A DNA stretch of 64,000 bases from Wenyingzhuangia sp. 2_MG-2023 (GCF_030548295.1 NZ_JAUOSB010000008.1:90842-154841); one strand, 5' to 3'; counted from the first letter of the stretch, positions 1-8,465 are shown. Numbers and translations: made by a program. Notes: generated by a model not told the origin, from the sequence alone.

Positions 1-526
1 AATCAAAATACCTGGCAGTGTTGTTGCTACCTGTGGCAATTACAGCATCGTAATTTTGTAATTTTTCTTCGGTAAACGTAAAAGATCCTTTAAAACTAGG
101 AGTTACATATTCCAAATATTTGGCTATTAGAGGAATAAAATATTTATCGTTAGAAGATAGTTTGGCTAAAACTTTGTTTCCTGTGATGGCTACACATAAA
201 AAATCGTGAAAACCTACCAACGGAATATTACCAGCCATAATAACGGCAATGGTTTTGTTAGCTGTATCTGGAATTTTATAAGATTCAAGCCACTTTTCTA
301 TATTGGATTCTGTCAAAGCATTGCTCCAGCTTTCTATAGAAAACAAAACGTTTTCTTGGGTAAACCAACTGTTGTATTCTTCGGCTCTTTTTATTTGCAA
401 TGCAAAAGCATCAAAAAACAAATCGTTGTGTGGAACGTTGTCTTTTTTTACAATTTGATCTTTTTTAAATTGTTGTAAAAATTTCCCTAAAGTTACAAAT
501 GCTTTTTTTCTCTTATCTAAACTCAT
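1..526 (-). CDS. Acyl-CoA reductase (LuxC family), 5' part only
   Basis: The gene reads leftward from ATG at 526 and runs off the window without a stop, giving about 175 residues. The translation starts MSLDKRKKAF and contains ATGSNNTARYFD near the window edge, a motif typical of the NAD(P)H-binding region of LuxC-type acyl-CoA reductases. The family reduces activated fatty acids to aldehydes. In Flavobacteriaceae this gene commonly sits divergent from a small ferredoxin gene, as here, with 76 bases between the two start codons. The identification rests on the motif and this context; the catalytic cysteine region lies outside the window. Its physiological substrate in non-luminous bacteria is not known to me. 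Confidence 0.8.
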   Translation of the reverse strand, partial: MSLDKRKKAFVTLGKFLQQFKKDQIVKKDNVPHNDLFFDAFALQIKRAEEYNSWFTQENVLFSIESWSNALTESNIEKWLESYKIPDTANKTIAVIMAGNIPLVGFHDFLCVAITGNKVLAKLSSNDKYFIPLIAKYLEYVTPSFKGSFTFTEEKLQNYDAVIATGSNNTARYFD

Positions 527-545
527 TATAAGTTAGTTTGTGGTT

Positions 546-575
546 TTTGAATGAATGCAAAAAGTATTATTTTTG
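546..575 (+). promoter_or_regulatory. Bacteroidota-type promoter for the ferredoxin gene
   Basis: TTTG at 546-549 is followed after 18 bases by TATTTTTG at 568-575. This fits the Bacteroidota primary-sigma consensus TTG, 17-23 bases, TAnnTTTG. The ferredoxin start codon lies 28 bases downstream. Confidence 0.6.
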
Positions 576-602
576 TGGCACAAATTTAAAGAAAAAAGAA
601 CG

Positions 603-953
603 ATGGCAATTATAATAACGGATGAATGTATTAATTGTGGGGCTTGTGAACCAGAGTGTCCAAATAATGCAATATATGAAGGAGCTGAGGAATGGAAATA
701 TTCTGAAGGTACTTCTTTGGAAGGAGATTTTGTGCTACCTAACGGAAACTCTGGAAATGCGGATGAAGAACAAGAGCCTATTTCTGATGAAGTATACTAT
801 ATAGTACCAGATAAATGTACAGAATGTAAAGGTTTTCATGATGAGCCACAATGTGCTGCTGTTTGTCCAGTAGATTGTTGTGTGCCTGATGAAGAAGTAG
901 TAGAGTCTGAAGATGAATTGTTGGCAAAACAATCATTTTTACACAAAGACTAA
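603..953 (+). CDS. 4Fe-4S dicluster ferredoxin
   Basis: The 116-residue protein starts MAIIITDECINCGACEPECP. The first cluster motif is Cys9, Cys12, Cys15 and Cys19. The second half carries CTEC, a GFHDEPQC insert, and CAAVCPVDCC, which supply the ligands of a second 4Fe-4S cluster, as in bacterial two-cluster ferredoxins of about 110-120 residues. It is a soluble low-potential electron carrier. An in-frame ATG at 555 exists, but the family begins at MAIIIT and the promoter at 546-575 overlaps that upstream start, so 603 is chosen. It is divergent from an acyl-CoA reductase gene and is ended by a strong hairpin. Confidence 0.92.
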   Translation: MAIIITDECINCGACEPECPNNAIYEGAEEWKYSEGTSLEGDFVLPNGNSGNADEEQEPISDEVYYIVPDKCTECKGFHDEPQCAAVCPVDCCVPDEEVVESEDELLAKQSFLHKD

Positions 954-973
954 CTTTAAAATTTTAAGCTTAC

Positions 974-1007
974 AAAACTCCAAATATTTTTATTTGGAGT
1001 TTTTTTT
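974..1007 (+). terminator. Intrinsic terminator after the ferredoxin gene
   Basis: A 13-base-pair perfect stem (974-986 with 991-1003) with a TTTT loop is followed by a run of eight T. Confidence 0.85.
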
Positions 1008-1205
1008 GTGCCAGATGTAAATGTTTTTATTCAATCTAAATACTATTTGATTGGTGGTTAACATGGCTAAAGTATTGCTCAATTTGAGTTTATAACAATT
1101 GTAAATTTGTTAGGGTAAGGTTTCGTTAACAAACTTTACATTCAACTAACAATAAGAGTAGGATTTGTTAAATGTGAGCTTACATGGTTTGTTTTGATGT
1201 GTAAT

Positions 1206-1213
1206 TAAGTTTG
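1206..1213 (+). promoter_or_regulatory. Candidate -7 element for the first PhoX-like gene
   Basis: TAAGTTTG matches TAnnTTTG, 31 bases before the ATG at 1245. The nearest TTTG upstream (1188-1191) leaves only 14 bases of spacer, so the -33 part is poor and an activator may be needed. The 240-base leader region otherwise shows no open reading frame. Confidence 0.4.
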
Positions 1214-1244
1214 TGGTATCAAAAACAAAACAAACTTTTTTAAA

Positions 1245-2813
1245 ATGAAAAAATTATTAAAATTATCATCATTAGCTTTAATTGCTGCCATGGCAATTTC
1301 TTGTGGAGAAGATGGAATTGACGGAATTAACGGAGAAAATGGAGTAGACGGTACCAACGGAACCGATGGTCAGGATTTTACACCTCCAACTACTGAAACC
1401 ATTTTTGAAAACAAATCTAATTTAAAGCCATTAGTGGCTATGGATTCTCAGTTTAACTTTGTTGAGACTTATTCTTTGGTAAGTTCTAGCGATGTATTAA
1501 ATTTTGGAGGAGAAGATTTTAGAATTGGTGGTGGTGCAGATGGTGCAGGTTTATTAAAGACGGATACTGGGTATGAGTATGTAGTAAACTTTGAAGATCA
1601 TTTTGCTGTAGGAAGACTAACATTAGATCAAAATTTTAATATAACAGATGCTACTTATTTATTGAATTCTAGCGTTGCAGATTATGCTCGTCAGTGTTCT
1701 GGTACTATGTGGGAAAAAGACATTCACGGTGGAGATAAAGATTTATTCTTATCTGCTTCTGAAGCTTTTCACTTTAAAGTAAAAGGAATTGATCCTTTGG
1801 TAGAAACTGCAACTCCAACGGCTGATTTTAATTTACCAGCATTGGGAGAGTTTGAATGGGAAAATGCAGTTCCATTGCCTAAAAACACATATGCAGGTAA
1901 AACAGTTATTATTGGAGGAGATGATGATTCTTCTAATTCTGAAGGTCAAGTAATTATGTATTATTCAGAAAATGGAGATGCAGATTTAACGGGTGGTAAA
2001 ATTTATGTATTGCGTGTAAAACAAGTTTCTGATGGAGCTGGTAATGTAATAGATGCTGCTGCAAGTACAACTTATGATGAATCTGATTTTGATTTTCAAG
2101 AGACTTACGATGCAGAATTTGTAGAAATTGTAAACGGAGCTTCTTTAACTCAAGTAGAAATGGAAACAGCTTGTGAGGATGTAAATGCTTCTCATTTTAT
2201 GAGAGTAGAAGATGTAGATTACCAAAAAGGTGCTGAAGCAAATGCATCTAATGTGTTTTTTGCTGTAACAGGACGTGGACCAGGTAAAGGTACTTACAAT
2301 GACTGGGGAACAGTTTATAAATTAGAATTAGATGCTACCAACCCATTAGAAGGTAAGTTAACACAAGTAATTAGTGGTAACACTTCAGGAATTAACAATG
2401 GAGACGGTAATTTAGATTTGTTACAAAGCCCTGATAACATTTGTGTAACAGAAAACTATATTTATACTCAAGAAGATCCTAACTCTTTTGATAGAAACCA
2501 TGCAGCATACATTTATCAATCTGATTTAAATGGAAACAATCCTAAAAAAGTATTAGAATTGGTAGTACGTCAAGATTTAGCAATTGATAAATCAACTGGA
2601 GTAAGTGGTGAATTTGGTTCTTTAATAGATATTTCTGACAAAGTAGGTGAACCAGATACATTTATGTTAGCATTACAACCTCACTACTGGCAGAGTACTG
2701 AATTTGCAGGTGTTGATGGAGGTACTCAATCTTTAGAGCACCCATGGATTGGTTCAGGAGAACCTTACTTAGAAGGATCTCAAATTGTCATCATCAAAGG
2801 ATTGCCTAGATAG
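1245..2813 (+). CDS. PhoX-like (DUF839) lipoprotein with collagen-like stalk, copy 1
   Basis: The 522-residue protein has a lipoprotein signal peptide with the lipid-attachment cysteine at Cys20. Directly after it come eight Gly-X-Y triplets (residues 21-44), a collagen-like linker rich in Asp and Asn. Acidic residues beside the lipid cysteine resemble the surface-export signal of Bacteroidota lipoproteins. The rest resembles PhoX/DUF839 beta-propeller phosphatases: a CSGTMWEKDIHGG segment, GEFEWENAVPLP, VEDVDYQKG, SPDNICV with nearby EDPN, and GEFGSL with a late ALQPHYW segment occur in the order of the conserved blocks of that family. PhoX enzymes are iron-calcium phosphomonoesterases, but I cannot confirm the metal ligands here. 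A close paralogue lies at 4994-6556. A terminator and a di-heme peroxidase gene follow. Confidence 0.65.
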   Translation: MKKLLKLSSLALIAAMAISCGEDGIDGINGENGVDGTNGTDGQDFTPPTTETIFENKSNLKPLVAMDSQFNFVETYSLVSSSDVLNFGGEDFRIGGGADGAGLLKTDTGYEYVVNFEDHFAVGRLTLDQNFNITDATYLLNSSVADYARQCSGTMWEKDIHGGDKDLFLSASEAFHFKVKGIDPLVETATPTADFNLPALGEFEWENAVPLPKNTYAGKTVIIGGDDDSSNSEGQVIMYYSENGDADLTGGKIYVLRVKQVSDGAGNVIDAAASTTYDESDFDFQETYDAEFVEIVNGASLTQVEMETACEDVNASHFMRVEDVDYQKGAEANASNVFFAVTGRGPGKGTYNDWGTVYKLELDATNPLEGKLTQVISGNTSGINNGDGNLDLLQSPDNICVTENYIYTQEDPNSFDRNHAAYIYQSDLNGNNPKKVLELVVRQDLAIDKSTGVSGEFGSLIDISDKVGEPDTFMLALQPHYWQSTEFAGVDGGTQSLEHPWIGSGEPYLEGSQIVIIKGLPR

Positions 2814-2839
2814 TTTTTAGAACATACTTAATAATATAA

Positions 2840-2877
2840 AGTCTTTGTCGGTGTTAAAGCTGACAAAGACTCTTTTT
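2840..2877 (+). terminator. Terminator between PhoX-like copy 1 and its peroxidase gene
   Basis: A 10-base-pair perfect stem (2840-2849 with 2862-2871), a 12-base loop and a T run to 2877 lie only 22 bases before the ATG of the next gene. This position suggests partial termination that lowers expression of the downstream gene. Confidence 0.7.
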
Positions 2878-2899
2878 GTCTTTATCAATATTAATTTTC

Positions 2900-4732
2900 A
2901 TGAAATTTATTTATCATCCATTCATCTACATTTTAATGTTATCTGTATTTGTTTCTTGTAAAAAGAATTCAAATCAAAAAACAGTAGAATCCTCAAGACC
3001 TTACCATCAGTTATGGGAAAAAGCAGATGCGTATTATTTGCAAAACATAGATGAAGCATTAGTTTGGTTAGATTCTTTACACAAAGTAGGATTAGGAACA
3101 CAACAAACAAAGACACTTTTTCAAAACGTAAGAAATTCGTTTAAAAAAGCAGAAGCTTATGCAGGAGTCTTAAATCCAGAAACCACACATAGAGCTAATG
3201 GACCCGCATTGCCTTTTTATAAGGATGATAGTGGTAAGGTTATTCAAGCGATGGGTTTGCAAAAATTAGAAGAAACGATTTATGCAGATGAAATTCATAA
3301 AGCTGATTTTGAAAGAGAAATTTATTTTCAAAAAGGATTTTTTGAGAATTTAAGATATAGTATAAATGAAAGAGAATTAAATGCGCAACGTTTTTTTATA
3401 GGAACGCATCAACAAATTATGCGTTTGGTTAGTTTGGCTATGGTTGGGTTTGATACTCCTACCACAGGAACAAGTATTCAAGAATCTGTTTTGTCTCTTA
3501 AAAGTTTAGAAGATGTTTATGTGTTGTCTATTCAATCCATCATTCAACAAAAAGACAAAAAATTAGACAGTATTTTTGTAGAGAACATAAAAGATGCGAT
3601 TGACTTTATTCATCAAGATTCAGACTTTGAAACTTTTGATCGTTATACATTTATAAAAGACTATTTAAATCCTATTACCCGAAATTGGGTAGCTATTAGA
3701 CAAACAAGTGAGTTGTGGGAAAGTAATTCTAAATATTATCCGTACAATTTTAATGCTCCTACTTTTTTTGAAGAAGATAGCTTTAACGTGAATCATTTTT
3801 TGGCAGCAAATGATAAAAATCCAACCAAAGAAAGAATTGCTTTGGGACAAAAATTATTTTTTGATAAAAATTTATCTAGCAAAGGAAATATGGCTTGTGC
3901 TACCTGTCATTTACCATCAAAAGCATATTCTGATGGTTTGGCTTTAGGAAAAGACAATATGGGACATGAATTAGAGCGTAATTCTCCAACATTAATCAAT
4001 AGTATTTATCAAAAAGCATTCTTTTGGGATGGTAGAGCCACCAATATAGAAAGTCAAATAAATTCCGTGTTTACCAACAAAAAAGAGTTTGACTCTCAAG
4101 TACATCAATTTTCAGGAAATATTTTAAAAGACACTACCTATTATAGTTTGTTTAAAGAAGCCTACGGAGTGGTTCCTAAAAAGAACAAAGAAGTAGTAAG
4201 AGCACTTTCGGTATATGTTTCTACTTTAAAAGGGTTTAGTTCTAAGTTTGATAAAAACATTAGAGGAGAAGAAAACACATTTACCCCCTCAGAAAAAAAA
4301 GGATTCAACCTGTTTATGGGAAAAGCCTTATGTGCTACATGTCATTTTATGCCTTTAACCAACGGAACGGTACCTCCGTTTTTTAGTGAAACAGAAAAAG
4401 AAATTATAGGAGTTCCTAAAACAGGAAAAAATAAAGAGTTAGATGAAGATAAAGGTTTTTACTGGGTGTTTGAAGAAGAGATTCATAATGGAATGTTTAA
4501 AACGCCAACCCTTAGAAACATTGCTTTAACCGCTCCATACATGCACAACGGTGTGTACAATACCTTAGAAGAGGTGATGGATTTTTACAACAAAGGAGGT
4601 GGAGCTGGTTTAGGCTTTGATGTGCCACACCAAACCTTGCCTTTTGACAACTTAGATTTGTCTGAACAAGAAATAAAAGACATTATTACTTTTATGAAGA
4701 CCTTAACCGATGTACCCCAAGAAATGTATTAA
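2900..4732 (+). CDS. Di-heme cytochrome c peroxidase / MauG-like lipoprotein, copy 1
   Basis: The 610-residue protein begins MKFIYHP and has a lipoprotein signal with cysteine in FVSCKK. Two c-type heme motifs are visible, CATCH at residues 333-337 and CATCH at 478-482, with a PYMHNGVY segment near the C-terminus that supplies a late ligand region, as in CcpA/MauG enzymes. The first 300 residues are an all-helical extension with a GLQKLEE motif reminiscent of imelysin-like GxHxxE, with Gln in place of His; such long peroxidases are known in Bacteroidota. It probably acts in the periplasm on peroxide or in protein oxidation. An earlier ATG at 2876 overlaps the terminator, so 2900 is preferred. 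It is paired with the PhoX-like gene upstream and duplicated at 6626-8443. Confidence 0.88.
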   Translation: MKFIYHPFIYILMLSVFVSCKKNSNQKTVESSRPYHQLWEKADAYYLQNIDEALVWLDSLHKVGLGTQQTKTLFQNVRNSFKKAEAYAGVLNPETTHRANGPALPFYKDDSGKVIQAMGLQKLEETIYADEIHKADFEREIYFQKGFFENLRYSINERELNAQRFFIGTHQQIMRLVSLAMVGFDTPTTGTSIQESVLSLKSLEDVYVLSIQSIIQQKDKKLDSIFVENIKDAIDFIHQDSDFETFDRYTFIKDYLNPITRNWVAIRQTSELWESNSKYYPYNFNAPTFFEEDSFNVNHFLAANDKNPTKERIALGQKLFFDKNLSSKGNMACATCHLPSKAYSDGLALGKDNMGHELERNSPTLINSIYQKAFFWDGRATNIESQINSVFTNKKEFDSQVHQFSGNILKDTTYYSLFKEAYGVVPKKNKEVVRALSVYVSTLKGFSSKFDKNIRGEENTFTPSEKKGFNLFMGKALCATCHFMPLTNGTVPPFFSETEKEIIGVPKTGKNKELDEDKGFYWVFEEEIHNGMFKTPTLRNIALTAPYMHNGVYNTLEEVMDFYNKGGGAGLGFDVPHQTLPFDNLDLSEQEIKDIITFMKTLTDVPQEMY

Positions 4733-4753
4733 TTACAATATAAAAGGATACTT

Positions 4754-4796
4754 AAAAGAGAAATGGGTTTAAAAACTGATTTCTCTTTTTTGTTTT
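4754..4796 (+). terminator. Intrinsic terminator after peroxidase copy 1
   Basis: An 11-base-pair perfect stem (4754-4764 with 4779-4789) is followed by a T-rich tract. Confidence 0.8.
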
Positions 4797-4958
4797 GTAT
4801 TGTTTTTTTAAAAACTACTTTGTAAATATAAAACTACCTGAATGTTAGCTTAGTGTTAATGTATGTATAGTACTATTTTTTGTATAATAAGAACGATAAA
4901 TTGAAGCAATAGTACACTTAATGATACTATTTTACCCCTTTTAGCATTTGTTGAAAAT

Positions 4959-4966
4959 TAGATTTG
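4959..4966 (+). promoter_or_regulatory. Candidate -7 element for the second PhoX-like gene
   Basis: TAGATTTG matches TAnnTTTG and ends 27 bases before the ATG at 4994. As in copy 1, no well spaced TTG is seen upstream. The 160 bases before it hold no gene. Confidence 0.4.
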
Positions 4967-4993
4967 CCACCAAACTTTAAAAAACAACAAATA

Positions 4994-6556
4994 ATGAAAA
5001 TTTTAAAATTACCCTTATTACTAGCGTGTATATCACTAGCTACATTAACTACTAGCTGTTCAGAAGATGGATTAGATGGTTTAAATGGAGAAAACGGAAT
5101 AGACGGTCAAGATGGAAAAGACGGACAAGATGGACAAGATTTAACTCCAACTCTAGAAGACAATGAAATGTTTTACAACAAATCTCTTATTGAGCCGTTG
5201 GTAAACATTTATCCAGAATTTTCTTCTTCAGTAAAAGCTTATTCTTTGTTAACTTCTGTAGATGTTATCGGAGAATCAAACTTTCAAATTGCGAGTACAG
5301 TTGATGGTGCAGGATTGATTCATGAAGCATCTGGTGATGGATTTATTTATGTAGTAAACTGTGAAGATGCAAAAGCCACAGCTCGTTTGCGTTTAGACAA
5401 TAATTTAAATCCTCTTTCGGGTGATTATTTGTTAAACTCTGGGGTGGCAGATTATTCTAGACAATGTTCTGGAACCATGTGGGAAAAAGAGATTCACGGT
5501 GGAGATAAAGACGTGTTTTTGTCTGCTTCTGAAGAATCTATTAGTAATGTGGTAAAAGAGTTGGATCCAAGAGTAGAAACTCCAAACCCAACAGGAGATT
5601 ACGGAAACAAAGCATTAGGACATTTCTTATGGGAAAATGCTGTGCCATTACCTAAAAATACTTACCCAGGAAAAACAGTAATTTTAGGAGGAAATGATTT
5701 AGATGGTGGACAACCAATCTTGTATTTTTCAGAAAATGGAGATGCAGACAGAACCAATGGAAAAGTGTATGTGTTAAGAACAAAACAAATTTCTGATGGT
5801 ACTGGTGGAGTAATTAGTGCTCCTGATGCAGAAAGACATGATGAAAGTGATTTTGATTTGAAACAATCATACGATATTGAATTTTTAGAAATTCCAAATG
5901 CTAAAAATTTAAGCACTAACGAAACATCTAACTATTACAAAAACACGTTGTTTGCTACTTCTTTTGTAAGAATGGAAGATTTAGATTACCAAAAAGGAAG
6001 CGATGCCAATGCTCGTAATATTTATTTTGCTGTAACAGGTAAAGGAGCAGGTAGAGGAACCGTAAACGATCAAGGAACTGTATACAAATTAGAGTTGGAT
6101 GAAGATTCTCCGTTAACAGGTAAATTAACCAAACTTATTAGTGGTAACGATAGCGATTTAGGAAAAGAAGGATATTTAAGACCTTTGCAAAGTCCTGATA
6201 ATATTTGTGTTACAGAAAACTACGTGTACATTCAAGAAGATCCTAATGGAGGAACTTGGAACAGAGGACACTCTGCGGCTATTTATCAAGCAGATTTAGC
6301 GGGTGATAATGTAAAAACGGTATTAGATCTAAAAGTTAAATCTTTAGGAAATAATAGTTTAAGTATTGTAGAAAGCGGAGAGTTTGGTGCGTTAACAGAC
6401 GTGTCTGAAAAAGTAGGTGTACCAGGAACTTTCTTATTAAATATTCAGGTAAAATACTGGCAAGACAATGCTTTTAAAGCGTTAGACGGTCATGATGGAC
6501 CTGGTGAGGCTGATAGAGCTTCTCAAATTCTAATTTTAAGAGGATTGCCTCAGTAA
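4994..6556 (+). CDS. PhoX-like (DUF839) lipoprotein with collagen-like stalk, copy 2
   Basis: The 520-residue paralogue of the 1245-2813 product has its lipid cysteine at Cys22 and again exactly eight Gly-X-Y triplets (residues 26-49), here rich in Gly-Gln-Asp and Gly-Lys-Asp. The same ordered blocks are present: CSGTMWEKEIHGG, HFLWENAVPLP, MEDLDYQKG, SPDNICV, EDPNGG and GEFGAL. A start at 4964 is possible on paper, but it would put ten polar residues ahead of the signal peptide and overlap the -7 element, so the ATG at 4994 is chosen. It is likely a surface-anchored hydrolase-like propeller. Whether both copies keep phosphatase activity cannot be told from the sequence. Confidence 0.65.
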   Translation: MKILKLPLLLACISLATLTTSCSEDGLDGLNGENGIDGQDGKDGQDGQDLTPTLEDNEMFYNKSLIEPLVNIYPEFSSSVKAYSLLTSVDVIGESNFQIASTVDGAGLIHEASGDGFIYVVNCEDAKATARLRLDNNLNPLSGDYLLNSGVADYSRQCSGTMWEKEIHGGDKDVFLSASEESISNVVKELDPRVETPNPTGDYGNKALGHFLWENAVPLPKNTYPGKTVILGGNDLDGGQPILYFSENGDADRTNGKVYVLRTKQISDGTGGVISAPDAERHDESDFDLKQSYDIEFLEIPNAKNLSTNETSNYYKNTLFATSFVRMEDLDYQKGSDANARNIYFAVTGKGAGRGTVNDQGTVYKLELDEDSPLTGKLTKLISGNDSDLGKEGYLRPLQSPDNICVTENYVYIQEDPNGGTWNRGHSAAIYQADLAGDNVKTVLDLKVKSLGNNSLSIVESGEFGALTDVSEKVGVPGTFLLNIQVKYWQDNAFKALDGHDGPGEADRASQILILRGLPQ

Positions 6557-6576
6557 TTAAATAATTTTAAATAGAC

Positions 6577-6614
6577 AATAGTTCCCAAAATTCTCTTTTG
6601 GGAACTATTTTTTT
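6577..6614 (+). terminator. Terminator between PhoX-like copy 2 and its peroxidase gene
   Basis: A 14-base-pair perfect stem (6577-6590 with 6596-6609), a five-base loop and a T run to 6614 end only 11 bases before the next start codon. It sits at the same place as the hairpin at 2840-2877 but has an unrelated stem sequence. Confidence 0.85.
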
Positions 6615-6625
6615 AACCCCTTTAC

Positions 6626-8443
6626 ATGATGAAATTAAAATTATTTGGACTTTTAAGTATGTTGCTTTTTACGTTTACAGCATGTTCATACAAACAAAAA
6701 AAACAGCCTAAACAGGGTGTAGATTGGAGCATGGTTCAACAATATTATCTAAATAATTTAGACAGTACACTTGTATTGCTAGCTAATTTAGATAGTATTG
6801 ACAGAACCTCTAAACACAACGTTACTGTTTTTAAAAACATACGAACAGCGTTTAAAAAAAGTGAGCCTTATTTGTCTTATCTAAATCCCAAATCAGGACA
6901 TCGGGTAAATGGTCCTGCTTTGCCTGTTTTTAGAGAAAATAGTGGAAAAATATTGCCTCCCGTAGGATTGCAAACATTAGAAGAATCTATTTTTTTAGGA
7001 GAAACAACATCTCAAGAATGGAAGGATAATATAAACTTTATCAAAGGAACGTTAGAAAAAGTAAGAAAAGAAATGGTGTACTATCAGTTAGATGCCAAGC
7101 GTTTTTTTCTGTCCACACATCAGCAATTGCTTAGAATTGTAAGTTTTTCTATGGCGGGTTTTGATACTCCTGTAAGTCAGTGGGGTGTTACAGAGGCAAA
7201 AACGTCTTTACAAAGTTTGTTGTTTGTTTATCAAAAAAGCATTCAAACAATTATACGAAGTAAAGATCAAAATTTAGATACAACCTTTGTAAAATCGATA
7301 CATCAAGCTATTCAAACCATAGATTATCATAAGAATATTGCTACTTTTAACAAGTTCGATTTTATCAAAAATCATCTAAATCCTATCACAAGACTTTGGG
7401 TAACTATTAGAAAAAAGAGCGATTTGTGGCAACCCAATGGTGTATATCCTTTTAATTTAGATGCTCCTACTTTTTTTGAAGAAAATAGTTGGGATGTCAA
7501 TCATTTTGCCTCTCCAAAAAATCAAAATGCTACTTTCAATCAAATTGCTTTGGGAAAAAAATTGTTCAACGATGCTAACATTTCAAAAACAAGAGATCTG
7601 TCTTGTGTTAGCTGTCACAATCCTAAAAAAGGCTATGCGGATGGACTTCAGTTTTCTTTAGACAACTCAGGAAAACCATTGACTCGAAATTCGCCAACAT
7701 TGATCAATTCTATTTTTCAAAAAGCATTTTTCTGGGATGGAAAGTCAGGAAATTTAAACGAGCAAATTAGCAATGTTTTTCAAAACGATAAAGAATTTAA
7801 TAGTACAGTTCATCAGTTTTCTGATCAAATATTGGTAGATACTACTTATGTAAACTTGTTTAAAAAAGCCTATGGAAAAGTACCTGAAAGCAACCACGAT
7901 ATTGTAAGAGCTATTGCTTCTTACGTAGCTACTTTAAACGGTTTTAGTTCTAAATTTGATAAAAACATTAGAGGAGAAGAAAACACATTTACAGTTTCCG
8001 AAAAAAGAGGATTTAATCTATTTATGGGGAAAGCTTTGTGTGCAACTTGTCACTTTATTCCGCTAACCAACGGAACGGTGCCTCCTTTTTATAGCGATAC
8101 GGAAAAAGAAGCCATTGGTGTTCCTAAAACAAAAAACAATCAAGAATTAGATCCCGATTTAGGATTTTACCACATGTACCAACAAGAATATCATAAAACA
8201 ATGTTTAAAACTCCCACACTTAGAAATATTGAGTTGACAGCTCCTTATATGCACAATGGTGTGTACAATACTTTAGAAGAAGTGCTAGATTTTTACAACA
8301 AAGGAGGAGGAGCAGGTTTAGGTTTTCACGTTCCCAACCAAACCTTGCCTTTTGACAATTTAGACTTGTCAGCACAAGAAATAAAAGATTTGATTGCTTT
8401 TATGAAAACGTTAACGGATGTGCAAGAAGAGATAGTTTATTAA
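6626..8443 (+). CDS. Di-heme cytochrome c peroxidase / MauG-like lipoprotein, copy 2
   Basis: The 605-residue protein has a lipoprotein signal ending in FTACSY. Heme motifs are CVSCH at residues 327-331 and CATCH at 472-476. The helical N-terminal extension carries GLQTLEE at the place where copy 1 has GLQKLEE, and the C-terminal PYMHNGVYNTLEE block is identical between the copies. The start may be 6626 or 6629. It is the last gene of the duplicated cassette and is closed by a terminator. The C-terminal half is far more alike between copies than the N-terminal half, which fits either strong constraint on the heme domains or gene conversion. Confidence 0.88.
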   Translation: MMKLKLFGLLSMLLFTFTACSYKQKKQPKQGVDWSMVQQYYLNNLDSTLVLLANLDSIDRTSKHNVTVFKNIRTAFKKSEPYLSYLNPKSGHRVNGPALPVFRENSGKILPPVGLQTLEESIFLGETTSQEWKDNINFIKGTLEKVRKEMVYYQLDAKRFFLSTHQQLLRIVSFSMAGFDTPVSQWGVTEAKTSLQSLLFVYQKSIQTIIRSKDQNLDTTFVKSIHQAIQTIDYHKNIATFNKFDFIKNHLNPITRLWVTIRKKSDLWQPNGVYPFNLDAPTFFEENSWDVNHFASPKNQNATFNQIALGKKLFNDANISKTRDLSCVSCHNPKKGYADGLQFSLDNSGKPLTRNSPTLINSIFQKAFFWDGKSGNLNEQISNVFQNDKEFNSTVHQFSDQILVDTTYVNLFKKAYGKVPESNHDIVRAIASYVATLNGFSSKFDKNIRGEENTFTVSEKRGFNLFMGKALCATCHFIPLTNGTVPPFYSDTEKEAIGVPKTKNNQELDPDLGFYHMYQQEYHKTMFKTPTLRNIELTAPYMHNGVYNTLEEVLDFYNKGGGAGLGFHVPNQTLPFDNLDLSAQEIKDLIAFMKTLTDVQEEIVY

Positions 8444-8465
8444 GTAAACAGTTTTGCCATATAGG

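Noticed and set aside
555..602. Upstream start for the ferredoxin
   Set aside because: It would overlap the promoter -7 box, and the added residues are not part of the family.
1171..4852. Shared word AATGTnAGCTTA before both PhoX-like genes (1171-1182 and 4841-4852) as a common operator
   Set aside because: Its distance to the two start codons differs (74 and 153 bases) and 11 of 12 matches in AT-rich DNA can arise by chance or common descent.
5096..5142. Tandem nine-base-like DNA repeats, possibly a microsatellite or CRISPR-like array
   Set aside because: They are the coding repeats for Gly-X-Asp triplets of the collagen-like stalk and lie inside a good reading frame.
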